Part shown: positions 15,916 through 24,871 of the stretch, in pieces | Layout: every line of letters starts with the position of its first letter | Numbering within the stretch: position 1 is the first letter of the stretch | DNA from: Candidatus Cryptoclostridium obscurum | GTDB lineage: Bacteria > Bacillota > Dehalobacteriia > UBA7702 | DNA: 37,566 nt | Assembly: GCA_904420535.1 (NCBI GenBank) | Contig: CAJFVQ010000005.1 | Span: forward strand, 1 to 37,566 | Reading direction: 5' to 3' | Translations under genes and position numbers: made by a program | Notes under the pieces: model-generated | The model's input: only the letters and a program-made list of their open reading frames with translations | Databases searched by the model: none | Told to the model about the DNA's origin: nothing

Positions 15916-16746
15916 ATGGAACTCCAAAGCAAACAACTTCCGGGCCTTGCGGTATTCAGCGTTGATGACGGGAAAAAACTGGGACAAGTGAAGGATTACG
16001 TCTTAGACCCTGAGATCCGCGCCATTGTAGCTTTTATCATCGGCGGAACGAAACGTTTTCGAGAAGAGTTCATTCTGCCCTATGAACGGATCAAGGGCAT
16101 CGGAAAAGAAGCCATTACTGTAGAAAGCGCCAATGTTCTCGGAAAAAAACAGGACTTTCCGCAGTTGGCCTCATTACTCAAAGCCATGCCCGATATCAGC
16201 GGTCGCAGCGTCATGACGGAACGCGGCGTATTTTTGGGGAAAGCCGCGGACTTCACCATTGACAGTGAAACCGGAACCATTCATCGCCTCATTCTCAAAA
16301 ATGGTATGTTTGATGATTTACTGCGGGGGAAACATGAGCTTCCCATTGAAGGTATCACCGTATTTGGCGCTGATGTGATTTTGACAGCAGAGGGGATCGT
16401 CCCCCGTCCCCGAAGCAGTCGGGAGGAAAAGCCCCCCCAAAAAACGCCATCGGAACCGCAACAGCCTCCCACACCACAATCAACCATCAAACAAAAAATT
16501 CCTTCATTCAAAGGAACCCGCCGTACTTTGAAGGTGAAAACTGAAGCATGGAAAAAAAAGGGATACGGTGCAAAAATTGCCGCACTATCCCGCAGAGATC
16601 AAAAAGTTTGTTCCGAAATCATTCCTGGAACTGATCAGAAACCGCAACAACCGCCCGAAAAAGCTGTGGTTACAGAAAAGAAAACCGCTTCCGCACCGGA
16701 ACAAAGCTCCAATCGAGCGAAAGCGGGAATCACCTATAAACAGTGA
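15916..16746 (+). CDS. PRC-barrel domain protein with Pro/Lys-rich tail
   Basis: 276 residues. Two PRC-barrel domains are in tandem: 1-80 (LPGLAVFSVDDGKKLGQVKD, FILPYERIKGIG) and about 88-165 (GRSVMTERGVFLGKAADF, LPIEGITVFGADVIL). PRC-barrels are small beta-barrels found in RimM, photosynthetic reaction centre H subunits and sporulation-related YlmC/YmxH proteins. They usually mediate protein or RNA contacts. From 166 the protein turns into a Pro/Gln/Lys/Ser-rich, probably disordered, basic tail. The start has AGAGAGG seven bases upstream. The gene converges on prs with 9 bases between stop codons and is divergent from pth. A GGAAAT/ATTTCC inverted repeat lies upstream (about 15840-15861). 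Function unknown; a role at membrane or spore is speculative. Confidence 0.8.
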   Translation: MELQSKQLPGLAVFSVDDGKKLGQVKDYVLDPEIRAIVAFIIGGTKRFREEFILPYERIKGIGKEAITVESANVLGKKQDFPQLASLLKAMPDISGRSVMTERGVFLGKAADFTIDSETGTIHRLILKNGMFDDLLRGKHELPIEGITVFGADVILTAEGIVPRPRSSREEKPPQKTPSEPQQPPTPQSTIKQKIPSFKGTRRTLKVKTEAWKKKGYGAKIAALSRRDQKVCSEIIPGTDQKPQQPPEKAVVTEKKTASAPEQSSNRAKAGITYKQ

Positions 16747-16755
16747 CGATGAACA

Positions 16756-17706
16756 TTATTCAAACAATCTGCTCACTGAAAGATTGTTGTTAATGGAACG
16801 AATGGCTTCCCCCAACAAAGACCCTACGGAAAGCACCTTAAATTTATCGTTGGTGATCACAGCATCATTTCTTTGGGGAATGGTGTTGGTCACCACCACC
16901 TCTTTAATGCAAGAATTGGTCAAACGTTCCACCGCCGGACCGCTGAAAAGCGCATGGGTACAACAAACATGGACTTCCTTTGCTCCCATATTCATCAAGG
17001 CCTCGGCTCCCAAAGTAATGGTACCGCCGCTATCGATAATATCATCGGCCATAATGGCTACTTTCCCTTTGACATCGCCAATCAAATTCATGATTTCCGC
17101 TTCGCCAGGGGCGGGGCGACGCTTGTCCACAATGGCAATATCACAGTGCAAACGATCGGCAAGATTGCGGGCTCTACCCACACCGCCGATGTCCGGAGAA
17201 ACCACAATAATGTCGCCATCAAACTGTTTTTTCTTATAATAATTGGCCAAAATAGGCATGGCTGAAAGATGATCCACGGGAATATCAAAGAATCCTTGAA
17301 TTGCAGCAGCATGCAAATCCATACAAATCACACGGTAGGCCCCGGCAGCAGCAATTAAATTTGCTGTCAATTTCGCCGAGATAGGATCTCTAGCTTTACT
17401 TTTCCGTTCTTGACGCGCATATCCATAATAAGGAATCACCGCAGTAATGCGTTGTGCCGAAGCTCTGCGCATTGCATCCATCATAATCAGTAATTCCATC
17501 AAATTATCATTCACCGGGGGACAAGTCGGTTGCACAATATAGACGTCGGCGCCGCGAACGCTTTCATCGATATTCACAGCGATTTCGCCGTCACGGAAAC
17601 GTTTCACCGTCGAAATCCCGAGGTTCATTTTCAAATGTTCCGCAACCTCCTGGGCAAGAGCGGGATGCGCATTGCCGGCAAATAATTTTAAGGTGTTATC
17701 GTTCAT
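16756..17706 (-). CDS. prs: Ribose-phosphate pyrophosphokinase (PRPP synthetase)
   Basis: 316-residue cytoplasmic enzyme making PRPP from ribose-5-phosphate and ATP for nucleotide, histidine and tryptophan synthesis. Diagnostic segments: [70 protein letters not shown], and the PRPP-binding loop [12 protein letters not shown]. Length equals the class I enzymes (B. subtilis 317). The start MNDNTLKLF at 17706 is preferred over an in-frame ATG ten codons upstream because GGAGGGAAG lies directly before it. It follows glmU by 134 bases, the glmU-prs order seen across Firmicutes. One conservative deviation is [11 protein letters not shown], where many enzymes have MDLHADQIQG or MDLHAAQIQG. Confidence 0.97.
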   Translation of the reverse strand: MNDNTLKLFAGNAHPALAQEVAEHLKMNLGISTVKRFRDGEIAVNIDESVRGADVYIVQPTCPPVNDNLMELLIMMDAMRRASAQRITAVIPYYGYARQERKSKARDPISAKLTANLIAAAGAYRVICMDLHAAAIQGFFDIPVDHLSAMPILANYYKKKQFDGDIIVVSPDIGGVGRARNLADRLHCDIAIVDKRRPAPGEAEIMNLIGDVKGKVAIMADDIIDSGGTITLGAEALMNMGAKEVHVCCTHALFSGPAVERLTNSCIKEVVVTNTIPQRNDAVITNDKFKVLSVGSLLGEAIRSINNNLSVSRLFE

Positions 17707-17786
17707 TGCCTTCCCTCCACAAAAAAGATCAACCATAAATATAATTAGCTGTTTTCCGCCAATTTCCTTTTTCTTTCAGCAAATAA

Positions 17787-17792
17787 ATTATA
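17787..17792 (-). promoter_or_regulatory. Possible -10 box of prs
   Basis: TATAAT on the minus strand in the 134-base glmU-prs spacer, 80 bases before the prs ATG. No convincing -35 is visible, so prs may depend on read-through from glmU as well. Confidence 0.35.
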
Positions 17793-17840
17793 CCTCGCCT
17801 GTTTTCATAAAAGCCGTACTTATGATTTTGCTCCTGACTT

Positions 17841-19217
17841 TTATTTCTGATGACGAGAACGAAAATTCCGAGCCCAGCCTTGAATATTTTTCTGTTTTTC
17901 TCTGGCTACGGCCAAACTATCAGCAGGGACATTTTTTGTCACTGTAGAGCCGGCTGCAATGTAGGCACCGTCCTCAATGGTAACAGGGGAAACCAAATTT
18001 GCATTGCAACCCACAAAAACGTGGTCCCCAATGGTACTGCGATATTTGTGGAATCCATCATAATTACAGGTAATGGTACCGCAGGCAATATTGACACCAG
18101 AACCAACATCGGAATCGCCGATATAAGCCAAATGCGGCAATTTGGAACCTTCACCAATCGTACTGTTTTTTACTTCTACAAAATCCCCTACTTTGACCCC
18201 ATCCGCCAACTGCGTTTGTGGACGTAGATAAGCAAAGGGACCAATATTGCAATCATTTCCCAAAACAGCCTCTACGGCGATACTCTGCCAAAAACGTACA
18301 CCGTCACCTAACGAAGAATTTGTTAGTTCAGAGCGAGGCCCTATAGTACAACCTGTTCCGATCTTAACCTTGCCGCGCAATGTGCAAAAAGGTTCTAAAA
18401 TCGTATCATATCCTATCTCTGCATCGGGATCCACAAAGCTAGTTTCCGGAGAAATCACAGTAACGCCTTCTTTCATCAAAGCGTCATTTTTTCTGCGGAA
18501 TAAAATTTTTCCGGCTTCACTCAGCTGCTTTCTATCGTTAATTCCTTTTACTTCCTCAAAATCATTTACTGCCCAGGCCATGGCTTTTTTGCCCTTTTCA
18601 TTGCAAATAGCCACCGTATCGGTAAGATAAAATTCCCCCTGGTCGTTATCGGTCCTTAGTTCCGTCACTGCTTCCCTGAGGAAATCGAGATCAAAGCAAT
18701 ACACGCCACTGTTAATTTCAGAAATTGTCTGTTCTTCAGGGCTGGCGTCCCGTTGTTCCACAATGCGAAGCAACGAGCCGTCTTGACCGCGCACGATGCG
18801 TCCATAACCAAAGGGATCGTCAATTCTTGCCGTCATCACGGAACAAGCAGCGCCTTCCCTCTCATGGGCGCCTAAAAAATCATCCAAAGTTTCTCCCCGT
18901 AAAAGCGGTGTATCACCGCAAAGTATCAATACTGTACCATGAGCTCCAGTCAGAGCAGGCATGGCCTCCATAACAGCATGCCCTGTCCCCTTTTGCTCTC
19001 GCTGCAACACAAATTCACAGCGGTCTTCAAACACTTCACGCACCTGATCGGCACCGTGTCCCACGACAGTTAAAATTCTTTCGGCAGAAACGGCCTCTGC
19101 CGCGTCTAACACATAATGAAGGATTGGATGGAAGGCTGCTTCATGGAGAACTTTCGGCAATTCCGATTTCATCCTGGTACCTTTTCCCGCCGCCAGAATC
19201 ACAGCATAACGTTGCAA
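17841..19217 (-). CDS. glmU: Bifunctional UDP-N-acetylglucosamine pyrophosphorylase / glucosamine-1-phosphate acetyltransferase
   Basis: 458-residue enzyme supplying UDP-GlcNAc for peptidoglycan and wall polymers. The N-terminal nucleotidyltransferase has VILAAGKGTRMKSELPKVLH, QREQKGTGHAV, LCGDTPLL and EINSGVYCFD. From about residue 250 a left-handed beta-helix of hexapeptide repeats carries the acetyltransferase, with NIGPFAYLRP, FVEVKNS, HLAYIGDSDVG and ACGTITCNYDG. I chose a TTG start at 19217 (TTG-CAA-CGT), because AGGAG lies 8 bases upstream and because this gives the family length (456 in B. subtilis). The longer ATG frame from 19259 would add 14 residues that cover the ribosome binding site. 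A strong promoter is at 19305-19333. Confidence 0.96.
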   Translation of the reverse strand: MQRYAVILAAGKGTRMKSELPKVLHEAAFHPILHYVLDAAEAVSAERILTVVGHGADQVREVFEDRCEFVLQREQKGTGHAVMEAMPALTGAHGTVLILCGDTPLLRGETLDDFLGAHEREGAACSVMTARIDDPFGYGRIVRGQDGSLLRIVEQRDASPEEQTISEINSGVYCFDLDFLREAVTELRTDNDQGEFYLTDTVAICNEKGKKAMAWAVNDFEEVKGINDRKQLSEAGKILFRRKNDALMKEGVTVISPETSFVDPDAEIGYDTILEPFCTLRGKVKIGTGCTIGPRSELTNSSLGDGVRFWQSIAVEAVLGNDCNIGPFAYLRPQTQLADGVKVGDFVEVKNSTIGEGSKLPHLAYIGDSDVGSGVNIACGTITCNYDGFHKYRSTIGDHVFVGCNANLVSPVTIEDGAYIAAGSTVTKNVPADSLAVAREKQKNIQGWARNFRSRHQK

Positions 19218-19304
19218 TAAAATCACTCCTATACAGACAGAAAAAAATGAAAGGTGCAACCAATCATTTTTTTCACGTTTGAGACTCGCTCACTAGATTT
19301 TTCT

Positions 19305-19333
19305 ATTATAACCCCGTACAGCAGAAAAATCAA
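19305..19333 (-). promoter_or_regulatory. Sigma-A promoter of glmU
   Basis: TTGATT (19328-19333) and TATAAT (19305-19310) on the minus strand with an exact 17-base spacer. It begins 25 bases after the spoVG stop, so glmU can be expressed independently of the sporulation-type spoVG promoter. Confidence 0.8.
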
Positions 19334-19357
19334 TTCATCTCAGGACTCTGATAAAAT

Positions 19358-19681
19358 TTATTCTGTTCCTTCCTCTTCTGTTGATCCAGAATTCCCATCT
19401 TCATGATTTTCTACCGGTTCCATCTCTGCCAATGCCTTTTCATACTCGGCCAATACCCGCTCCTGAAGTATATCTCTTGACTCCTGTGAAATGGGATGAG
19501 CAATATCACGGAATTCTCCCGTAGGCGTTTTACGACTGGGCATTGCCACAAAAAGCCCACTCTGTCCCAGAACCACTTTTACATCATGAATGACAAAGGC
19601 ATTGTCCAACGTAACAGAAACAATTGCCTTCATTTTCCCTTCCGGTAAAATTTTACGCACTCTTACATCGGTAATATTCAC
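19358..19681 (-). CDS. spoVG: SpoVG, RNA-binding regulator of septation and sporulation
   Basis: 107 residues. The conserved SpoVG core is intact: [53 protein letters not shown] and [14 protein letters not shown]. In Bacillus SpoVG affects asymmetric septation, and in other Firmicutes it binds RNA and affects capsule and virulence genes. The last 20 residues are an acidic tail ([17 protein letters not shown]) beyond the approximately 97 residues of B. subtilis. The start is GTG at 19681, with AAGGGGG seven bases upstream. The spoVG-glmU-prs order is the standard Firmicutes arrangement. A near-perfect sigma-H promoter lies at 19736-19764, as in B. subtilis. Confidence 0.96.
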   Translation of the reverse strand: MNITDVRVRKILPEGKMKAIVSVTLDNAFVIHDVKVVLGQSGLFVAMPSRKTPTGEFRDIAHPISQESRDILQERVLAEYEKALAEMEPVENHEDGNSGSTEEEGTE

Positions 19682-19735
19682 ATTACATCCCCCTTTTCTG
19701 AGAGCTATCCAACGGGATTCGCTGTAGTTCTTAGA

Positions 19736-19764
19736 TAATTCTACAAAAAATCGGGATTTCCTGC
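19736..19764 (-). promoter_or_regulatory. Sigma-H-type promoter of spoVG
   Basis: On the minus strand GCAGGAAAT (19756-19764), an 11-base spacer and GTAGAATTA (19736-19744) fulfil the sigma-H consensus RnAGGAwww-N11-12-RnnGAATww at every defined position. spoVG is a textbook sigma-H gene in B. subtilis. The leader would be about 48 bases. Confidence 0.82.
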
Positions 19765-19808
19765 AAATTTTTGCAAATAGTGCTTTTTTTTGTCATTTTC
19801 TATTATTC

Positions 19809-20675
19809 TTAACGAAATACTCCTTGCCCAACTGGTTTACAACGAAAGAGCGTTTCCCAAGAATCTTGCCAACACCTTTGAATCCTAATAGCCTCATCCT
19901 GATCCACCAAGGAAAATACTGTAGGACCACTTCCACTCATCAGCGAGTTAAGCCCCAAAGAAACCATTCGTTTTTTCAGTTCCGTTAAAGAAGGATACAT
20001 GGGGATCGTCACCCGTTCCAAATCATTGAAAAGACAGGAACGGACAATGGATATATCTTTTAGCTCCAATCCTCGAATCATAGCATCAACCGATGGCTTT
20101 TCCTCCATTGAAGGCAAAGCATCGAACCGGCGAAAGACATTGGCAGTAGAAACGGGGAAGCCACCGTTTACCAATAAAATATCCGTATCGGGCAATGGGG
20201 GCAACGAGTGCAAAATTTCTCCTTTTCCTCGGGCCAACATCGTACCGCCACAAACACAAAACGGCACATCAGCACCGATTTCTTCTCCCAGCTGTGCCAA
20301 ATGTTCCAAAGACAATCCCAGCTGAAAATAGTCGTTCACAGCATGAAGTAGGGCAGCGCCGTTGCCGCTGCCACCGGCCAAGCCCGCTCCTACAGGGATC
20401 TGCTTTTCCACAGTCACAGCAACTTCATCCGGAAGATCAAACCGATCTTTCATCAATCGCCAACAGCGGGTGATAATATTTGTTTCCACCGGCCCTAAAT
20501 CCAATGATGGATTCTTCAAGGACAAAGAAAAATTCCGCCGTTCAAAATCAAAGTCAAGGCGGTCGAACAAAGAAACCGACTGCATCACCGAAACAAGACA
20601 GTGATACCCATCGGACAGCGCTCCTTCAACCTCCAGGAACAAATTGATTTTCGCAGCGGAATGATAGGTTACCAT
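19809..20675 (-). CDS. ispE: 4-diphosphocytidyl-2-C-methyl-D-erythritol kinase
   Basis: 288-residue GHMP kinase of the MEP isoprenoid pathway, phosphorylating CDP-methylerythritol at its 2-hydroxyl. The N-terminal SAAKINLFLEV carries the conserved Lys. The GHMP ATP-binding loop is PVGAGLAGGSGNGAALL (94-110), and the C-terminal motif is LMSGSGPTVFSL. Length matches the family (280-300). The start codon is one base past the dapL stop, with AAAGG inside dapL, so translation is probably coupled. ispE upstream of spoVG is a conserved order in Firmicutes; insertion of dapL-dapF upstream is not. Together with the ispF end at 37402 this shows the organism uses the MEP rather than the mevalonate route. 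Confidence 0.95.
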   Translation of the reverse strand: MVTYHSAAKINLFLEVEGALSDGYHCLVSVMQSVSLFDRLDFDFERRNFSLSLKNPSLDLGPVETNIITRCWRLMKDRFDLPDEVAVTVEKQIPVGAGLAGGSGNGAALLHAVNDYFQLGLSLEHLAQLGEEIGADVPFCVCGGTMLARGKGEILHSLPPLPDTDILLVNGGFPVSTANVFRRFDALPSMEEKPSVDAMIRGLELKDISIVRSCLFNDLERVTIPMYPSLTELKKRMVSLGLNSLMSGSGPTVFSLVDQDEAIRIQRCWQDSWETLFRCKPVGQGVFR

Positions 20676-20676
20676 A

Positions 20677-21852
20677 TTAGAACGTTACCTTTCCCAAGTG
20701 TTTTTTCAGCCGTTCAGCAGCTTCTCTCACTCGTTCTTCGGGAATCGTTAAGGAAATGCGGAAATATCCCTCCCCGGAGGGACCATAACCGCTACCGGGT
20801 GTAACAACGATCCCCGCTTGATCAAGAACATATTCTGCAAAGGATGCAGAAGTATACCCTTTGGGCACCGGCGCCCAGATATAAAATGTCGCTTTAGGTG
20901 CTTCTAAATTCCATCCCAAATCGTTGAAGGCGTCGACGATCACATCACGGCGTTTGGCGTAAATGGCACGGTTTGCCTCTACAGCAGATTGATCACTGTC
21001 AAGTCCCGCCATAGCGGCATACTGCACCGCTTGAAACGCACCGCTGTCCACATTGCTTTTATAACGCCCTAAAGTTTCGATGACTTCGGCGTTCCCCACG
21101 GCAAAGCCAATGCGCCAACCTGTCATATTAAAGGGTTTGGACAAAGAATTAAACTCAATGCCCACATCCTTGGCACCTTTCACTTCCAAAAAACTGGGAG
21201 GCCGATAACCGTCGTAACAAACTTCGGAATAAGCATTATCATGGCAAACGAGAATATCGTATTTTTTCGCGAAATCCACCACTTCTTCAAAGAAAGACAA
21301 CGGCGCTGTGGCCCCTGTGGGATTGTTAGGATAACTGATCCAAAGGATTTTTGCTTTTTTTGCGATCTCCTCGGGAATTGCCTTTAAATCGGGCAAAAAA
21401 CCGTTTTCTTCCTTCAATGGCATGTAATAAGGCTCCCCTCCCGCAAAGGAGGTGCCAATGCCGTAGACGGGATAACCGGGATCCGGCACCAAACTGATAT
21501 CACCGGGGTCAATATAACAATAGCTGATATTGGCAATTCCCTCCTTGGAACCGATCAAAGACACCACTTCACTGGTGGGATCCAATTCTACTTGAAATCT
21601 TTTTTTGTACCAGTTGGCCACGGATTCGCGGAACGACAACATCCCTACGGAAGAGGGATACTGGTGGTTCTCAGGATTCTTAATTTCCTCCGCCATTTTT
21701 TCAATGATAAAGTCGGGGGTGGGAAGATCCGGATCGCCGATACCAAAGCTGATGATATCGACGCCCTTTTCTTTATATTCCTCTATTTTCCTTTCGATTC
21801 CCGCAAATAAATAGGGCGGGATCTCACGAATTCGCTTGGCTGCTTGCTTCAT
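20677..21852 (-). CDS. dapL: LL-diaminopimelate aminotransferase (class I/II, PLP)
   Basis: 391-residue PLP enzyme converting tetrahydrodipicolinate directly to LL-diaminopimelate, bypassing the acyl intermediates. Motifs: [54 protein letters not shown], and the PLP-lysine in [16 protein letters not shown] (about Lys238). Its closest resemblance is to the bacterial DapL (DapL2) group rather than to a generic aspartate aminotransferase, and this reading is strengthened by dapF immediately upstream. The start MKQAAKR at 21852 was chosen for its AAAGGAG, in preference to an ATG seven codons earlier. dapF-dapL-ispE appear to be one transcript (57-base and 1-base gaps). Product meso-DAP feeds peptidoglycan and lysine, and also dipicolinate in spores. 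Confidence 0.9.
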   Translation of the reverse strand: MKQAAKRIREIPPYLFAGIERKIEEYKEKGVDIISFGIGDPDLPTPDFIIEKMAEEIKNPENHQYPSSVGMLSFRESVANWYKKRFQVELDPTSEVVSLIGSKEGIANISYCYIDPGDISLVPDPGYPVYGIGTSFAGGEPYYMPLKEENGFLPDLKAIPEEIAKKAKILWISYPNNPTGATAPLSFFEEVVDFAKKYDILVCHDNAYSEVCYDGYRPPSFLEVKGAKDVGIEFNSLSKPFNMTGWRIGFAVGNAEVIETLGRYKSNVDSGAFQAVQYAAMAGLDSDQSAVEANRAIYAKRRDVIVDAFNDLGWNLEAPKATFYIWAPVPKGYTSASFAEYVLDQAGIVVTPGSGYGPSGEGYFRISLTIPEERVREAAERLKKHLGKVTF

Positions 21853-21909
21853 GATTGCTCCTTTCCATTTCACTAAATTACTAACAAGGGACTTGATACC
21901 CCAAAATAA

Positions 21910-22749
21910 TTAATAAATGTATTCACCCTCTGCCACATAAGCAGCAGGGCCGCTCATCATGAGAGAACCGTCATCGCACCATTCACATTCCAGAACACCA
22001 CCTAAAAGGTGAACCTTCACCTTGCGATCAGTATAGCCGTTCAAAATTGAAGCGACAACAGAGGCCGACGCCCCTGTTCCACAAGCCAAAGTTTCGCCGC
22101 AGCCCCGTTCATAGACACGCATGCGAATTTCATCCACATCCATAATTTCCACAAATTCCACATTGGTTTTTTCCGGAAAAAGAGGGTGACGCTCTAAAAT
22201 AGGTCCCAAGCTTGTAATGGGAGCCTCGTCAAGGTTGCGCCAAAAAGTCACGGCATGGGGATTCCCCATGGAAACACAGTTTAAATCAAAATGGTAGCCA
22301 TCGATCTCCATGGGCATTCCGATGACTTTATCGCCTTCCACCTCCACGGGAATCTCCCAAGGTTTGATGCGGGGCGTTCCCATATTTACCTTCACCATGG
22401 GGGATCCATCGACTGAATCCATCAAAACAGGTCGAATGGTACCGGCTGCGGTTTCCACCGTCATTTCCTTTGTGGAAATAATCCCTTTATCATAAACATA
22501 GGCGGCAAAGCAACGAATTCCGTTGCCGCACATTTGCGCTTCGCTGCCGTCGCTGTTGATAATAAGCATCCGAATGTCATTTATATCGGAAGGAAGCACC
22601 ACCAAAATCCCATCGGCGCCAATGCCAAAATGGCGGTCGCAAACCTTTTTGGCCAGAGCCCCAAGATCTTCCGGAAGTGAATGATCGCGTCCGTCAAAAA
22701 TGATAAAATCATTACCAAGACCATTCATCTTTGTAAAATGCAGTTTCAT
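21910..22749 (-). CDS. dapF: Diaminopimelate epimerase
   Basis: 279-residue cofactor-independent racemase turning LL-DAP into meso-DAP. Both catalytic cysteines are in place: Cys74 in MCGNGIRCF and Cys223 in ACGTGASAS. KMNGLGNDFIIFDG, FGIGADG, INSDGSEA, GNPHAV and ERGCGETLACG are the family signatures. Two consecutive ATG codons exist at 22752 and 22749; the second has the better distance (5 bases) from GGGGAGG and gives the typical MKLHFTKM start. dapL follows 57 bases downstream, giving the last two steps of the DapL pathway in one operon. The 118-base spacer to glnA upstream contains no clear terminator; only a weak AAGAG/CTCTT pair is present. Confidence 0.96.
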   Translation of the reverse strand: MKLHFTKMNGLGNDFIIFDGRDHSLPEDLGALAKKVCDRHFGIGADGILVVLPSDINDIRMLIINSDGSEAQMCGNGIRCFAAYVYDKGIISTKEMTVETAAGTIRPVLMDSVDGSPMVKVNMGTPRIKPWEIPVEVEGDKVIGMPMEIDGYHFDLNCVSMGNPHAVTFWRNLDEAPITSLGPILERHPLFPEKTNVEFVEIMDVDEIRMRVYERGCGETLACGTGASASVVASILNGYTDRKVKVHLLGGVLECEWCDDGSLMMSGPAAYVAEGEYIY

Positions 22750-22867
22750 CATATCCTCCCCTATTTACAGCTTAATGATTTCATGCTTACCACGAAATGG
22801 CACCAAAGAGCTGCTTTCATCTCTTCCGCATTCTTTGCACCAATACTAAAAGTCCAAACGCCTCAAT

Positions 22868-24202
22868 TTAAAATTTTGTCAAATAATTTTCAATTTCCCA
22901 AGGGGTAATTTGAGTACGGTATGCTCTCCACTCTTTTTCTTTGGCCTCAATAAAACAATTAAACACATGATTTCCCAAAGCTTCAGAGATCACAATATCG
23001 CTTTTTAATTCTTCCATCGCAGCGGATAAGCTTACGGGCAAACAACCAATTCCTCTGGCCAAACGTTCGTCATCGGTCAAATCATAAAGATTATAATCAC
23101 AGGCTTTGGGCGGTTCAATTTTATTTTTAATCCCGTCAAGCCCCGCCACCAACATCGCAGCAGTCCCCAAATAGGGATTACAGGTCGGATCAGGACTCCG
23201 CATTTCCACACGGGTAGAGACACCGCGTTTGGCGGGAATTCGCACCAAAGGACTACGGTTTTTTCCGGACCATGCAATATAAACCGGGGCTTCGTAACCG
23301 GAAACGAGCCGCTTGTAGGAATTTACCGTTGGGTTGGTAATGGCGGTAATAGCCCGTGCATGTTTTAAAAGGCCGCCAATATAATAATATGCGGTCTCCG
23401 ACAAACCGTCAACGCCGTTAGGATCATCAAAAACATTTTTCCCATCCAAGGTGGAAAGGCTCTGGTTCATATGCATTCCGGAACCGGCGATGCCATAAAT
23501 CGGTTTCGGCATAAATGTCGCATGGAGCCCATGGCGTTTGGCCACAATACGTACGATCAGTTTAAAGGTTTGCATACGGTCGGCAGAAGATAAAGCGTCG
23601 CCGTACTTGAAGTCAATTTCATGCTGGCCCGGGGCACATTCGTGATGTGATGCTTCAATTTCGTATCCCATATCTTCCAGGGAACTTACCATTTCCCGAC
23701 GGGCAGCGGATCCTAAATCGATGGGGGAAAGGTCAAAATATCCCGCTTGGTCATGGGTTTCCAAAGTGGGGCGTCCCGCACTATCGGTGTGGAATAAGAA
23801 GAATTCTGCTTCAGGGCCGACATTCATGATATACCCCATATCTTTAGCTTCGTTTAAAGCACGTTTTAAAACGTAGCGGGGATCTCCCTCAAAAGGTTCG
23901 TTTTTATCGGTATAAATATCGCAAATCAAACGAGCCAAGCCGCCTTCTTGGTAACTCCAAGGAAAAATCTGCCAGGTATCAAGGTCAGGCTTCAGGTACA
24001 TATCGCTTTCCTCAATACGAACAAATCCCTCCACGGAAGAACCGTCAAACATGATTTCGCCGTCCATAGCTTTTTCCAGCTGAGATGCGGGAATATTGAC
24101 GTTTTTTAACACGCCAAAGATGTCGGTAAACTGTAACCGGATAAAACGAATGCCATGATCACGAACACTGGCTAAAATATCGTCTCTTGAATATTTGCTC
24201 AT
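22868..24202 (-). CDS. glnA: Glutamine synthetase, type I (GSI-alpha)
   Basis: 444-residue ammonia-assimilating enzyme. The start [10 protein letters not shown] at 24202 has GGAGG 8 bases upstream, and the resulting length equals B. subtilis GlnA exactly; a longer in-frame reading up to 24493 has no ribosome binding site. Motifs: [53 protein letters not shown], the ATP-binding [13 protein letters not shown], and [22 protein letters not shown]. The adenylylation-site tyrosine region is replaced by [16 protein letters not shown], as in feedback-inhibited GSI-alpha enzymes. No glnR lies next to it and I see no TnrA/GlnR box in its promoter, so control must differ from the Bacillus glnRA operon. 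Confidence 0.97.
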   Translation of the reverse strand: MSKYSRDDILASVRDHGIRFIRLQFTDIFGVLKNVNIPASQLEKAMDGEIMFDGSSVEGFVRIEESDMYLKPDLDTWQIFPWSYQEGGLARLICDIYTDKNEPFEGDPRYVLKRALNEAKDMGYIMNVGPEAEFFLFHTDSAGRPTLETHDQAGYFDLSPIDLGSAARREMVSSLEDMGYEIEASHHECAPGQHEIDFKYGDALSSADRMQTFKLIVRIVAKRHGLHATFMPKPIYGIAGSGMHMNQSLSTLDGKNVFDDPNGVDGLSETAYYYIGGLLKHARAITAITNPTVNSYKRLVSGYEAPVYIAWSGKNRSPLVRIPAKRGVSTRVEMRSPDPTCNPYLGTAAMLVAGLDGIKNKIEPPKACDYNLYDLTDDERLARGIGCLPVSLSAAMEELKSDIVISEALGNHVFNCFIEAKEKEWRAYRTQITPWEIENYLTKF

Positions 24203-24233
24203 GGGGAAATCCTCCGAATTTATCTTTTTTTCC

Positions 24234-24262
24234 ATTATACTATAATTCCAGCAAGGTGAAAA
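24234..24262 (-). promoter_or_regulatory. Sigma-A promoter of glnA
   Basis: TTTTCA (24257-24262), 17 bases, TATAAT (24234-24239) on the minus strand. A strong -10 with a weak -35 gives a short leader of about 25 bases, so there is no room for a glutamine riboswitch or a T-box. Confidence 0.6.
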
Positions 24263-24334
24263 GACTATTTTTTTCGCCTTACCGTCATATTTTCCATTTC
24301 CTTGCCTATGTATATACAGAAAAGAGGTGATTCT

Positions 24335-24751
24335 ATGAGTAAAAGACATCGACAAAATCCCGGCCCTATGGTCAATCTCAATGATTTGATGGAAGTTCTG
24401 CGCCGCAATGGTCTGTTGCAAAACAATGGTTCCATGCCCCAAAACCAACAGGGTAATACTATGCTTCCCCCGATTCAGGGAATGCAAGGACAACAGGGAA
24501 ACCTTGGCCCCTTGGCCGGACTTTTAGGAGGTGTTGGTGGTGGTGCGGGCAACGGCGCCCCAATGCCCCCTATGAGCGGCGGTATGCCTCCCATAGGCAA
24601 CGGCATCGCCCCTATGATGCCAATGGGTATATCTCCTGGCAAACCCCAGCAAGCAACTTCTCCCAAAGTCAGTACCGACGACAGAGAAATGTTAAAAAAA
24701 CTTCTTACAGAAATTATCACAATTTTAAAAGAAGACGAAAAAAAAGAATAA
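24335..24751 (+). CDS. Small Gly/Pro/Met/Gln-rich protein of unknown function
   Basis: 138 residues, divergent from glnA. An amphipathic helix ([16 protein letters not shown], about 12-27) and a charged C-terminal helix ([13 protein letters not shown], then a Glu/Lys end) flank a low-complexity centre (about 30-110). The centre is built from Gly, Pro, Met and Gln with short GG, PPM and PMMPMG repeats. There is no signal peptide, membrane segment or cysteine. The start MSKRHRQ is fixed by AAAGAGGTGATT; an in-frame ATG 11 codons earlier lacks such a site. I do not recognise a family. The composition recalls small spore-coat or intrinsically disordered scaffold proteins, but that is a resemblance only. 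Confidence 0.72.
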   Translation: MSKRHRQNPGPMVNLNDLMEVLRRNGLLQNNGSMPQNQQGNTMLPPIQGMQGQQGNLGPLAGLLGGVGGGAGNGAPMPPMSGGMPPIGNGIAPMMPMGISPGKPQQATSPKVSTDDREMLKKLLTEIITILKEDEKKE

Positions 24752-24822
24752 TTCAAAGTATCCCGCCCAAAAGCTCTATCTTTCGGGAAACCCGAAAAAT
24801 GAGACGATTCTTTCATGCCAAG

Positions 24823-24871
24823 AAAAAGAGGCTGCGATCAATGGTTGATTCCTTGATCGGCAGCCTCTTTG
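24823..24871 (-). terminator. Long terminator hairpin after lgt, probably bidirectional
   Basis: AAAGAGGCTGCGATCAA (24825-24841) pairs with TTGATCGGCAGCCTCTTT (24853-24870) with a single bulge. On the minus strand the stem ends in TTTTTCTT. On the plus strand it is followed by GCTATCTTTTA and could also stop the Gly/Pro-rich gene. A second small hairpin (TTTCGGG/CCCGAAA) is at 24781-24797. Confidence 0.82.

Noticed and set aside
16568-17239. Plus-strand frame overlapping the PRC protein tail and prs
   Set aside because: No ribosome binding site; it is antisense to the conserved prs gene, and the PRC frame runs to its own stop.
24203-24493. N-terminal extension of glutamine synthetase by 97 residues
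   Set aside because: The extension overlaps the divergent gene and the glnA promoter; GGAGG and family length fix the start at 24202.
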